From Hydnum rufescens UP504 (taxonomy: Eukaryota > Basidiomycota > Agaricomycetes > Cantharellales > Hydnaceae), in assembly GCA_014904985.1 (NCBI GenBank), contig MU128965.1:214791-278790 (forward strand): a DNA stretch of 64,000 bases, written 5' to 3'. Shown here in pieces: positions 1 through 10,795 of the stretch. The notes below the pieces were generated by a model. The model did not search any database. It saw nothing but the letters and a program-made list of their open reading frames with translations, and had not been told where the DNA came from. Position numbers and translations under genes: made by a program. Position 1 is the stretch's first letter. Each line of letters begins with the position of its first letter.

Positions 1-140
1 CCCATTTCAGAGTCGTTGTAGGTCCGGATTCCTTTACCTGGCACGGGGATTTTGCGGATCCGGGAGGTGTACCACGCGTAAAATTCATGCACAATGACAG
101 GGCATTGTCTGTCTCGGAAATCATCCCTTGGATGCCGCCG
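1..140 (-). CDS. Possible partial gene running off the left edge
   Basis: On the minus strand one frame is open from about 140 to the window edge and reads like coding sequence, including PVIVHEFYAWYTSR and then IPVPGKGIRTYNDSEMG. A second minus frame has an ATG at 124 and meets a possible splice donor (GTAAAG) at 37. I recognise no family, and start and end cannot be fixed because the gene would continue outside the window. It may be a terminal or internal exon of a neighbour, or a chance open frame. The interval from 140 to the foldback element at 300 shows nothing recognisable. Confidence 0.25.
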
Positions 141-299
141 GTGTCGCAGGGGTCGCGCGTTGTGGGTTCGACGTGACGTTTACTGACATGACGTCACGTA
201 TGTGTCACAGGTCACAATCAATTGCTAAATAGACCAGAAATCTCCGCCATCCTGGCAAATACGAAGAGCCGCTTCCGGTTCCGACACAGCGCACTCGAT

Positions 300-1492
300 G
301 AGTACCACTCGGCAATACGGGCCTCGCTGCCGTTGGCGACGGCTACGGAAGACTCAACGCCAGGACGAAGGGGCTGGGAGAGATACGGAAGGTGCCAGGG
401 TTTGCGAAAAGTATTTCGATAATGCCTCAGTGAATATTGAATATTTTCTCGCTGTAAATCAAACGAGTCCCAGTTCATCATCGGCACCCTCTGGGATCCT
501 CAGAGAGTCGGAAATTGAATATTTGGATGTTAAATCCCCACAGTTGGGGGTATTTTAGATTTCCCAGGTGAACCACAAAGACCCACAGAATAAATTTAGC
601 ATATTATTGTGATCTCTACACAATAGGGTGTTTCACGAGTACTCAAATGAACCCCAAAACAGCGTTTTGGAGGCCAACTGAATTGGTTTTTGTGTGTACC
701 ATTTTTTGCCTCATTTTTGTCATCGAGAAAGACCCTAATATCTACCCTCTTGAAAGAAATAGAGCACAATATTCGAATATTTAGAGATTGCGTCGGGCGG
801 CTACTGTATTTTGAGTTTTGCGGACAAACCACGGCGAACTGAGTGACAAAATATCATCATATTGGAGTCTCCATTTTCCTCTGTCTCTTCGAGCAAAAAT
901 TTGACCGATTGAAGAACATTTGACCCCACTAGGTGAGTTTCACACTGTCCACCTTATTACTTACTAAGTGGCACTGGGAGGAATCAAATGTTCTTCAATC
1001 CCTCCAATTTTTGCTCGAAGAGGCAGAGGGGAATGGAGACTCTAATATTATAATATTTTTGTCACTTAGTTCCCCGTGGTTCGCCCGTGAAATGTAAAAT
1101 ACAGTAGCCGCCCAACTCAATCTCTAAACCTTCGAATATTGTGCTTATTTCTTCTCAAGAGGGTAGATATTGTGTAGAGACACAATAGTATGCTAAATTT
1201 ATTCTGTGAGTCTCCGTGGTTCACCTGGGAAATCTAAAATACCCCCAGCTGCAGGGATTTAACATTAAAATATTCAATTTCCCACTCTCTGAGGATCCCA
1301 GAGGGTGCCGATAATGAACTGGACTCGTTTGATTTTACAGCGAGAAAATATTCAATATTCAGTGAGATATTATCAAATACTTTCGTAAACGCCTGGCGCC
1401 TTTCGTATCTCTCCCAGCCCCTTCGTCCCGGCATTGAGTCCTCCATAAGCGTACTCAACGGCAACGAGGTCTGCATTGCCGAGTGGGACTGA
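300..1492. repeat. 1.2 kb imperfect inverted repeat (foldback element)
   Basis: Positions 300-923 and 986-1492 are reverse complements of each other with scattered mismatches. Easy anchors are GGACGAAGGGGCTGGGAGAG (left, about 362) against its complement near 1414, and AGATTTCCCAGGTGAACCAC (left, about 558) against its complement near 1220. The left arm carries about 110 bp (roughly 626-735) with no partner in the right arm. The loop is about 60 bp. Outside the arms the flanks do not match. It resembles a non-autonomous foldback DNA element or an inverted duplication. No transposase is visible, and short frames in it are not credible genes. Confidence 0.85.
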
Positions 1493-1712
1493 TCGACTGT
1501 ATATTCCTAGCGATAGCACAAGAACCACGTGGAACTCAAGGAATAGCCTGATTGGTTCTTCCTCGGCAATTACGTAAACTATTTGACATCGTTGAGACAA
1601 TCCTGAGTGCCTTGATCTCTGCACGACTAGGTCAAAGGTATATAACGTTCGCCGATGGAACGATTGTCTAATTCCAGCCCTAATTTCCATCCTCGAAATT
1701 AGAGTTAACAAG

Positions 1713-2460
1713 ATGAGCGAGCCAAAGACGGATCCCGCTCCCTACAATCCTTCACATCCCGACCTATTTAAAGTGCATTTCCAGGAAGGGGATTATTCCT
1801 CCTCGCTGAGGGCTGCTCGAGTAAGTTTCTTCGCCTGTGAAAGATCCGACACCTATTCTGAAGAAACACTTGGCATCGTGACATAGTCATTCAAAGCTGG
1901 GGAGAATATTTGCCACATAGGGGGATACCCAGTAACATCCAAGACGTGGCGAACCGTTCAATCCGGCATTGAATCCCACTTCGAGCTGGATTCTGATCTC
2001 GTCTATGGTAGGCGATCCCACGCCCGAGTCCAGAATCAGTTTGCCTTTTGATCTTGCACATCCCTCATCCAGTGAATCATTCTTGCGAGCCCAATGTCAT
2101 CTTCGACATCAGTTCTGAGAACAAAGAAGACTGGAATGTCAGGGCCGCGCGGGATATATCTGAGGGGACTCCACTCGAATATTTTTACCCCAGCACGGAG
2201 TGGGACATGGATAGAAAATTCATATGCAACTGTAAAACCAAGGTCAGTCATGCTATAAATGATCGGGAGGGAATCCAAGTTTGTGGTCAGTGCTAACTGA
2301 TCGCTACGATCCACAGACCTGCATCGGCAAGGTTGAAGGGGCACGCTACGTCACAATCAAGGAGCTGGAAGCACGCGGATTTATCAACCGTCATATTATT
2401 GGGTTGGCTTATTCGCAGGACGCAATGGACAATACCAGGGACCCACTTAGGATCCGCTGA
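1713..2460 (+). CDS. SET-domain protein with post-SET cysteines
   Basis: Four exons (about 1713-1820, 1888-2007, 2073-2242 and 2317-2460) give a protein of about 180 residues. The middle carries the C-terminal SET signature: SDLVYVNHSCEPNVIFD contains the NHSC-PN substrate/cofactor motif, and EYFYPSTEWDM carries the aromatic tail. It is followed by cysteines (CNCKT, then TC after the last intron) placed as in post-SET zinc segments. Compact fungal proteins with this NHSC plus FYPSTEW pattern are known and are presumed lysine methyltransferases, but substrate and location cannot be inferred here. The start ATG opens MSEPKTDPAPYNPSHPDLFK. The reading frame is maintained across all three introns. 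The N-terminal part is divergent, so catalytic activity is uncertain. Confidence 0.75.
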
Positions 2461-3326
2461 AGTCTTCCCTTGTTCTGCGTAATGGTCCAATCGGATACAC
2501 TAAAGAGCATGCACCAAAACATCAGTTCCCCTCCCCTAAAGCACACTTTCCCTCGTCCCATTTATCAGTTCCATATGATTTTAAAAACGTTGTTCGACGA
2601 AGATATCTGCCCCAGGGTCTTGCAGATGACACCGATTCAATAAGGTCTTTGTCAAGCCATCCGTGAAATTTACACCGCAAGTCGGGGATGTCGACTAGTC
2701 TTCTCTCCATACGTTACCACACGCTCGGTTCGTGCACCTATACGAGACATCTCAGTATCAATACACAGCACCTCTCAAGCGGGGTGCATATGCCCACCTA
2801 TAAACTACGTAAATGGAAAGAAATTTGTCGTCAGTGCAGCCAGGTCCGACATGCACGGAAAAGATACATACAGCGTGTCATAGGTTCATCTGCCGATCTA
2901 ATCTGAACGAGGCGGTAGTACGCCCTGTCGTGATCACATTTTGGACAAGAAACTGAGCCAGCTCCCAGTCAAAAAGCAGTTTCTTCACGATCAATAGCGA
3001 CATGTGTCCCGTACCAGCAGTCTCGTCAGTGCCAAAATCAGCGGCTCCTAAAACGTCATCCACTGCTTTGCGTTTTAATTTAGTACGACTGGTCATCTAC
3101 ATACCATGAGGATTGTAAGTGTTTACAAATATGTCCTCAGACCCCAGAAACGAGCCTGCTTAGTGATAGGAAACTTGTATGGACATGTCTGGCACGACCA
3201 ATGGTTGGTTGAGCCATCATCTATGGAAATAATGAGCATATTCGCGCATGTTGGACAGAACAACATTTGAAACGGGAGCGGAACCTAATTACGTACGGCA
3301 AAAGCCTCAGTGCTCGCCACTGAAAG
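2461..3326. other. Intergenic stretch with one possible small minus-strand gene
   Basis: No recognisable family lies here. On the minus strand an ATG at 3096 opens a 72-codon frame to 2878. It has a basic N-terminus (MTSRTKLKRKAVDDVLGAAD) and a hydrophobic middle (SLLIVKKLLFDWELAQFLV), and there are usable splice donors near its end. A second minus frame at 2522-2710 could be a downstream exon. The composition looks mildly coding, but no intron model joins the two convincingly. Treat it as an uncharacterised possible gene. Confidence 0.25.
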
Positions 3327-4005
3327 ATGATCCCAAGGGTACGCGCGACCTTGGGGAGTGTCCGACCTTTGTCTCGTTCAGTGTCGTCATCTCCCCCTTG
3401 GTTCACAGCCTCTACACCACTTCCTCCATTACCCGTTACGCCTGGTCCAACCTCTGCAGTTCCCCAAGCCCCAAACACACCGCAAACGTGGTCGACCTCA
3501 CAACAGCCCCGACCTCCATCGGCGTCCTCTCCACGCTTCGAGCAGATTGCATATGAATTTCAGCCGGCACCTCTCAGTGCAATGGAAATGATCAATAACG
3601 AGCCAATTATCTTCACCGAGACTCGTATTGCTGTCTGCGAAGGTGGTATGTATCATATGTGCAGTTGAATTACGCCTCCCAATTACCCTCTCCGCAACGT
3701 CCTGTAGGGGGTGGACCATTGGGGCATCCCAAAATATATATTAATTTGGTGCGATGAATCTTGTCTGGTCCTTGAAGACTGTCATTTACCTCGCGTCTTT
3801 CCCAGGATAAACCCGGATCGAGGCCATGCGGGTATGACTTTCTTTGGACTCTATTCTTCGTGGCCTTGTCTCATCTATTGATCGTTGCCCCATGACCAAT
3901 AGATACTGGTGCGTGTGCCACAAATAAACGTGTCCATGTCTCCTGTCTAACCGTTACCCTTGGGTTCTTAGTGGATTACGCTTCGAAAGGGCCCATCGTC
4001 ATTGA
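3327..4005 (+). CDS. Mitochondrial complex I zinc subunit (NDUFS6-like, zf-CHCC)
   Basis: The spliced protein of 141 residues begins with an arginine-rich presequence-like stretch (MIPRVRATLGSVRPLSRSV) and a Pro/Ser-rich linker. It ends with the family signature GGGGPLGHPKIYINLDKPG followed by CGYCGLRF. In this family (NADH dehydrogenase Fe-S protein 6 / 13 kDa-A) the Cys/His residues bind zinc in the peripheral arm of respiratory complex I. Exons are 3327-3645, 3708-3748, 3806-3831, 3903-3908 and 3972-4005, and all junctions keep frame. The fourth exon is only 6 nt, yet it is needed to make the CGYCG motif. It lies tail to tail with the RPC5 gene (stops about 200 bp apart). No frameshift is seen. 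Confidence 0.85.
3903..3908 (+). other. 6-nt microexon of the NDUFS6-like gene
   Basis: The six bases ATACTG are preceded by AG (3901-3902) and followed by GTGCGT (3909). Joining TGC GG (end of exon 3), A TAC TG and T GGA TTA CGC reads C-G-Y-C-G-L-R, exactly the conserved zinc-finger motif. Skipping it gives C-G-G-L-R, which loses a conserved cysteine. Confidence 0.75.
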
Positions 4006-4208
4006 GACAATTGTAGTTATGCAGCCACTTGTGTGTGAGAATATAGATTCCATACAATCGCTATTCCTTAGGGCTAGGGAGACGACGGGTGATTAGGCTG
4101 TCGGTTTTCCTAATATTGCGTCTACCTTGAAGTGAAGAGCTACATACAAGTCAATGAGGGAGGTGCTATTGGATTGGCGGATGAGAGTGGTGAGTTGATA
4201 TAAAGGAG

Positions 4209-5198
4209 CTACCGCAAGCCCTTGACATTATCTATGATATCAGTCATTTTTGATGTGGAAGTCAACACGTCTGTACGCTTGGAGAAAAGTTGCTCGAACG
4301 CATCGACTGATTCCTCAGTCTGGACAGGTAATTGTCAGGTTCATAGGACCAGTGTCTTCAAGGAACGAAAAATCAATGCTCGCCTCTATGTCGCACCAAT
4401 CGAGGTTCTCCCAGGGTTCTTCCCTTTCCTCTCGCATCTTGCTGAGGATTTCCCTTCGAATCTGAGATAAGCCCCCAAAGAGCTGCTGACCGCCCTTTTC
4501 TTCGGCCTTGCGCGCTGTGACCTGGACCTCTTTAATTTCCCCCGTCTTTTTCGCCTTCTTCACGACGGGTGCTGGTGGGTTCGGGTCGTCAGGATCCGGA
4601 GGAGGTCCGTCCGACTCCTCGTCGGAATCCCGTCGTCTTTCCCGTGCAGTGGTACGCCGCGCTATCACGTCAAGATATGTTTGACTTGGTCTGAACTGGT
4701 GTGTCTCGCTTATGGGATGGAGGTGTAGTCGTCCTTAGGGATTACGTCATGTTAGTGTCCCAAGTAAAGGATCTTGGAGATGAGTTCACCGTCGCGAACG
4801 ACCCCGAGGACATACTCGCCCCGATGAGCAACCTTTTCGCTGAGGAGGCGTACCTCGCTTAGACGAAGTTCCTCAGGTTCTTTGTCTTTCAGTTTTATGT
4901 CGTGAACTGCTGCCTCTTCGCGATCTTCCTCGTAACGTGCAGCGCCATAGGCCCGACCCCGATCTGCATTCCAGACCTCGGGGCGCACGTCGATAGGGAC
5001 ATGTATTTCATAGCGACCAGCTTTTGATTTTTGACGGGCTTTTATACGCTTTCCAGCTTGAGCAGCAGTGGGTGGAGTCTGTAGTGGACGCGAGAGAAGC
5101 TGAAACTGGTGCAGGTGGAGATGGGGGTGCAATGCCTGTGAGAAATGCACAGGTAGCGTCGTCAACAGCTCGTCCTCTTCCTCGCCAGGTGTATCCAT
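4209..5198 (-). CDS. DNA-directed RNA polymerase III subunit RPC5 (yeast Rpc37 family)
   Basis: The N-terminus, MDTPGEEEDELLTTLPVHFS followed by LHLHQFQLLSRPLQTPP, matches the start of the RPC5/Rpc37 family, which pairs with RPC4 in a TFIIF-like subcomplex of Pol III used in termination and reinitiation. Later family landmarks are RYEIHVPIDVRPEVWN, then LHLHPISETHQFRPSQTYLD reconstituted across an intron (donor GTGAAC near 4778, acceptor about 60 bp on), then EPWENLDWCDIE and TEESVDAFEQLF at the C-terminus. The second intron is best explained by a rare GC donor. The chosen start is the internal ATG at 5198, because the longer frame adds an unrelated leader. It is divergent from the coiled-coil gene, with about 400 bp between the two starts. 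Confidence 0.85.
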
Positions 5199-5593
5199 AT
5201 CGCAGAAACTCCGGAAGCAAAGGGCACGCCTCAGCTTCTGTGGAATCAGTAAAAAAATCAACCTCAGCGAGCTGGACCGTGGGCTATTCTCTTTTTTTTT
5301 CTTTCAGTCCTTGAGCGCTCACTAGCGGCGTTCCTGCAAGACTCGCACCAATGGCAGAGACCGCTCTTTCGCCTCCGAATCTCAGTGGTGACGCGAACTT
5401 CAGCCACTGCAGCAGGTGGAGAGGCAGAGGCTATCAATACCAATGGTACGCAAACTGTGGATCCTAGGCTTGACGAGCTCCATGAAAATCTGGACGATGC
5501 GGCTACCGTAGCATCAGCACACACTCTTGGTGAAGATTCCGGCATAGACGTAAAGGTAGCTGAAAACACAGAAGCTGTCCCAGCTTCTCCGCG

Positions 5594-8500
5594 ATGGAAT
5601 CCTTAAAGGCAAAGGCGTCCGTGACTGCAGATGCTAAGACTCGAACGACCAACGGCGCTGCTAAATCTGGTGTACGTGCCTCCACTGCATCCAAGTCGGC
5701 ACCTCCTCCCGCGAGAAGTGTGCCCGCTGGCAGACCATCTGTTGCGAGTTTTTCTGCCCCAGCCGCTCGTGCCGCTGTCCCTTCATCAGCGACTACAGCT
5801 GCAAAGAGGGTTCTGGGTTCGTCGACGACTTCAAGACCACCTCCATCAACTTCCGCTCCTTCGAAGTCAACTACCGCGACAACCAGTGCTGTCGCTGCAC
5901 GTAGACAATCCGGCGTAGTCCCTGTCGCCAAGACTCCTGTCCCCAGACCGTCTTCCGTGACACAAACGGCGGCTGCAAAATCTGCCCTTCGTTCTAGCAG
6001 TGCAGTAAATAAGAGTCCAACAGATCCACCTCCCACCTTGGCAGGCAATCAACCCTCTTCTCCAACGCCCTCGACTGCCGCGCCCGCCAAATCCAAGTCA
6101 TTATCGACCGATGTTGCCAAGAAATCAATGGCAACTCGCTCGTCTGCTACTGCCGGGCCCCCACCTGTAGCACGCCACGTTGCTGGACGGGCCAGCATAT
6201 CTGTGGTTTCACGTGGTGCCGCTCCCACCTTCAAGGATAGTAAAGAACCTCCCAAAGATACTTCCAAGGGCAACGAAGAGCTCGAAGCCCAGGTGTGCCA
6301 TGTCCCCTTTTCTAACCTTCTTTCTCTCTTTGACATTTCGCATATGATATCTATAGCTCGGGGCAGCGACGACAGAGTTAGCTACCAAGACTGAACAGAT
6401 CGCAAACTTGGAGCAAGAGTTAGCAACTCTCCGCGAGAACCTGCAGGATGCCATCTCTCAATCCGTAGCTCACACTGAGGACCTCGAAAAGCTTCAAACT
6501 GCCGTTAAGGAGGGCACAGTGGCGCGACAGATCCTAGAAGGAGATCTACAGACCCTGAAGGAGTCTGCTGCCAATGCTACTGCGAAGATCGAAGCGCTTC
6601 TGCAGGCAAATGCCGAAGTGGGTGCAAATCTAGTGTACAGTCTGTGTGCATTGATTCAAAAGTTCGTTCTTTTCGGGTCCCTTTAGCTCGAGCGTACTGG
6701 CGCCCACCTGGCCGATTCTGAGGGCAAAATCGCCACGCTCGCAGCGGATCTTGCCTCGGTACAAAACGAGCTGGCTAAGGCGAATGAAGCTCTCCGCTCT
6801 GCAGCCGATGCCAAATCGTTCGACCAACAGCAGTGGGCAGAGTCTGCAGCCATCGACCGTGAGGCGTTGTTAAAAAGCCAACGCCGAGCTCCACGCGATC
6901 CAGACGCACGTTGCGACTCTCACTGCGACGCACACCGACGCACTTTCGGCTGGGGCGTCGAAGGAAGCAGAACTGCGAACCCTTGTCGATGCGCACGAAG
7001 GAACTATCACCTCATTGCGTTCTAAACTGGATGGCTCGGCACAAGAGAACACCGACCTCGCCGCAAGGATATCCGAGCTCGAGGTGGAAGTCCTTGAGAG
7101 CAAGGACGCTACCGAGAATGCGCTAGACGAGCATCGGAAGGAGGTCGCGGCACTCAAAGCGCAGCACTGGCAAGATAAGGATCTACTTACCAAGACGTTG
7201 CAAGAAGATCTACAACGTGCAGTTGCGGCGCACCAACAGGCCACGAAGGAGTGGGAGGAGACGAGTAAGACGCTTCGCGAGAGACATTCTACTGAGCTTG
7301 CAGCCGCCATTACTGAGGCCGAGAATAAGGCCGTGGGGAATGGGGAGGCTGCGTTAAAGGCCTTGTCCCAGGAACATGAGAGGTTGATCGCTGTAAAGGA
7401 GGGACAGCACACCACAAGCTTGGCAGAGTTAACGAGTGCGCATGAGGCATCCAGCGGGAGCCTCAAAGAAACCATCGACAAATTAACGGAGGAACTCAAG
7501 GTCCGCATATCATGTTTGGGTCCTTCGGTCCACCTCATTTCATTGGTTTATAGGGTCGAGAGGCCAAATTTGAAGCTCAAGTCCGGGAGATCAAGGGTCA
7601 GCAAGATGCGCTCTTGCAAAAGGCCTTTGATGATGCAAAGGTAAACATTTATGTGGTTTATTCCATATGCCGTACATGTTTACGCTTTTTTTTAGATCGA
7701 AGCTGGGAGCACGCATTCTACAGAGCTTTCATCTGTCCGTGCGGAATCTCAGGCCTCCCTCGAGCGGCTTCGAACGGGTTTCCAGCACGAGATTGAAGAG
7801 CTCAAGACGACTCATGCAGAGACCTTGGGAGAACAGACTAAAATGTCTGAGAAGCATGCCAAGGAGCTAACGCTCAACCTCGCTGCTACAACTGATGATT
7901 TGGCCAAAAGCAAGGCTGCCCTCGCTGCGGCACAAACCGAAATTGCTTCGCTCAAGACCCAAGTGGAGGAAGCGAATCGAGCTGCGGAAGCTGCTTCGAT
8001 CAATGCTGACGCCCAACTGAAAGGGCAAACCGTCCAAGCCAAGCAGGAGGCACAGAATGCTCGCGAGGACCTCGCTACCTTCAAGCAGCTGCTTGCCGAA
8101 TCTCAGGAGTCGTTCGCAGCGGATATGGAGGGCACCAAGGCCACTCATAAACGCGAGTTGGAGGAGGTCGTTGCGAAGCACGTGGAACATACCGGAGCTC
8201 TGAAGGCATCGCACGGACAAGAACTCGCGCAACTCAGCAATGAAGGTGTCAAATTACGCAGCGCGCTCGAAGATGAACGGGAAGCAAAGGAGAAGGCGCT
8301 TGCCCAGATTGCGTCGCTCCAACAGGTTCGTTCGCCCCCACCGTCCCCTCGGAACGGCAATGCAGCAGGCGTGGGCAAGGATGAAATTGAGAAGCTCCAT
8401 CGCGCCCACAACGCGACCCTCATGACGCTGGAGGCGGAACACAACTCGGGACTGCGGGCTTTGAAAGACGAGCTTGCTCGGAAGCAGGAGGCGGTTGATG

Positions 8501-8698
8501 AGGTGCGTGCGGAGAAGGAACGCAAAGAATTGGAGATTTCTTTCATGGCTGAGGAGAAGCGAGACGTGGAGGATGAGCTGCAGCGGTGCGTCTCTTGCAG
8601 TGGTGTTTTGCATTCTGGCCTGATTGTTGCCTCGCAGACACCTGGAGGAGATGAACGAGCTGAAGGCGCAACTGGCTTCTCTGAAGTCCAGTGCTTAA
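5594..8698 (+). CDS. Large Ser/Ala/Pro-rich plus coiled-coil protein (one frameshift)
   Basis: Six exons (starts near 5594, 6357, 6688, 7555, 7698 and 8638) encode about 940 residues. Residues 1-230 are basic, low complexity and rich in Ser, Thr, Ala and Pro, as in microtubule- or actin-associated tails. The remaining ~700 residues are almost continuous heptad-type coiled coil (for example IANLEQELATLRENLQDAIS), ending in ELKAQLASLKSSA. I cannot name the family. A single extra A in the run at 6872-6876 breaks the frame: the coiled coil stops at about 7023 in the upstream frame, and the downstream frame meets TAA at 6871. Dropping one A restores a perfect coiled coil (LLKANAELHAIQTHV). The start could lie further upstream, since a coding-like frame covers 5385-5606, but no clean splice joins it. 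Confidence 0.7.
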
Positions 8699-9005
8699 TA
8701 TCCTGAACCCCGCCTGTTTTCTCTACTGGGGCCTTAAATGATTCATTCCTTTTTACCAACTGATGTATACAGTAATGACTTATACCCGCGTATTTTTTTC
8801 AATATACATACTCCCCTTTTATTACAACATGGATATGGTCTGATGTTGGAGTGGATTTTCTCGGGGGTTGACAATGGAGGGAAGTTGCCGCCGTGAGACT
8901 TGTTGTCCCCAGTTGAATTGCCCCAGACTTCTCCGTCCCCCGAATCTCTCCATTCCGTTTTATTTTCGTTTTTTCGTCCCCTAATCACCCACCTCATCCT
9001 CCTTC

Positions 9006-10580
9006 ATGGGCGTCACTAAAGAACCTGGCCAGAAGGGCGTCAATTGGTCTAATATTGCTGTCGGCACGTATAGGGGATCGAGTGAATGTGTCTAATCCTG
9101 ACCTCAATCGACTTTTTCTAGGCGGAATCATGAACATGGTTGGTTTACCTCCTTCTACCCTCTTGTTGCTTGAGCCGTCGCCTAAATGAGCTAGTCCTTC
9201 CCCCTTGTGCATCTCCGGTTATTAGTTTGTGCGTCTTCCTCTTGCTTGGAAGATATGTTACTGACGATGTCCCCGTTCGTCCATGCAGGAGGTGTGTATA
9301 TATTTACTCGCTCCGCTTCGTTCATCTCTAAGTACAAATCCCTACTATCTTTTCCCATATGTGCTCGTCGCTGGGCGCTTGCATGTAAATTTAGGTCACG
9401 ACCCTGGGCCAACCCCTCGAGGTCATCAAGACTCAAATGGCAGCAAATCGTTCCCAAAGTATGGTTCAGGCGCTAAGGACTGTCTGGTCGCGTGGTGGTG
9501 TTGTCGGCTTTTACCAGGGATTGATTCCTTGGGCCTGGATCGAGGCTTCTACCAAGGGAGCCGTCCTTCTCTTCACCGCGGCTGAGGTTGAGAAGGCCTC
9601 TGCTAGCTTTGGCATCAGCCAGGCAACCGGCGGGCTGCTCGGTGGGATCAGCGGTGGGGTAGCTCAGGCGTATGCCACTATGGGTATGTATGCCTTCCGC
9701 TTTTGGATATTGTTGGTGAAACTGCCTCGCAGAGCTAATGTGTATTCTTTTTTTTTTTTGTCTTTTTGAATTCGTCTTGGGCATGCAGGGTTCACAACGT
9801 GTATGAAGACCGCGGAGATTACACGTTCTAAACAAGCAGCCTCTGGTATAAAACCACCATCGACATGGGTCGTTTTTGCAGATATCTACCGCAAAGAGGG
9901 CCTTGCGGGCGTGAACAAGGGAGTGAATGCCGTCGCAGTGCGACAGGCTACAAACTGGGGTCTCGGTACGTTCGTTAAGCCTCGACCATGATCGTCCCTG
10001 TCCCTGATGCTAAGTATTGTGATAGGATGGGTTTTGCACGGTTAGCGGAAGATGGTATTCGCTCGTACAAGGGGAAAAAGGAAGGTGAAGCTCTCACGGC
10101 CGTGGACAAAATTGCCAGTTCCGCACTCGGTGAGTCGCGTCCTATCGCAGTGTAAACCAACCTTGTATCAATTTTCCTCGACACAGGTGGGGCCCTTGGG
10201 ACGTGGAACCAACCTATTGAAGTCGTCCGTGTCGAAGTACGCATTTTTTTTCATCAATTTTTGCGATCCCTAATGAACCTGACACGATTGATAACGTAGA
10301 TGCAATCGATGGCAAAACAAGTACCAGGTGGAAACCGACCCGCCAAGCTGACGGTGTTCAATACGCTTGGGTATATCTACCGCGAGAACGGTATCAAGGG
10401 GTTGTATCGTGGTGTGACTCCTCGTATCGGCCTGGGTATATGGCAAACCATCTGCATGGTGTCGTTCGCTGATTATGTCAAGGAATGGTAAGTACCTTTC
10501 TTTCCTGCATTCTCGTCTAGGAGCTCAATTGTTCTGCCGGTATCTTCAGGGTGAAGGGTTCTCCAGCAAACACTAAATGA
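9006..10580 (+). CDS. YHM2: Mitochondrial citrate/oxoglutarate carrier, Yhm2 type
   Basis: This SLC25-family inner-membrane carrier closely follows the pattern of yeast Yhm2, which exchanges citrate and 2-oxoglutarate. Diagnostic pieces are [16 protein letters not shown] (first PX[DE]XX[KR]-type motif), [44 protein letters not shown] and [17 protein letters not shown]. The protein starts [20 protein letters not shown] at 9006 and ends [10 protein letters not shown] at 10580, about 320 residues over eight or nine exons. Two introns between 9138 and 9395 are unusually long for this locus. They surround a possible 3-nt exon (GAG, 9289-9291) that would give N-M-E-V-T-T-L-G. The junction near 9972 works with a GTTCGT donor. 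No disabling change is seen. Confidence 0.88.
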
Positions 10581-10795
10581 AGCTGCTTGGGGCTTCCTTT
10601 TAGATTTCTTGTCAAAACAGGGTTTATGGCCCCATAGCCACATTCTTGATGCCCTGTTTACCCGATTCTTGTGTTGTTCCTTGATGGCTATTAGACTTGT
10701 TTATTCGCGCAGTCCGTGCAATTTCCTGGGGCTCAACAGCAGAAGAACTACAGCAATGTACAGATTCTCAAAACCGGCGGGGGCCTGCGACACTC

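Noticed and set aside
5385..5606. Separate small gene upstream of the coiled-coil gene
   Set aside because: It has no ATG start and overlaps the next start; it is more likely 5' leader or an unassigned first exon.
6858..6876. Intron explanation for the coiled-coil frameshift
   Set aside because: The only GT...AG pair that would help spans 19 nt, far too short to splice.
6870..7538. 222-codon minus-strand frame opposite the coiled-coil gene
   Set aside because: The opposite strand of Glu/Lys/Ala-rich coiled-coil codons is commonly open; Ser/Cys-rich nonsense composition and no motif.
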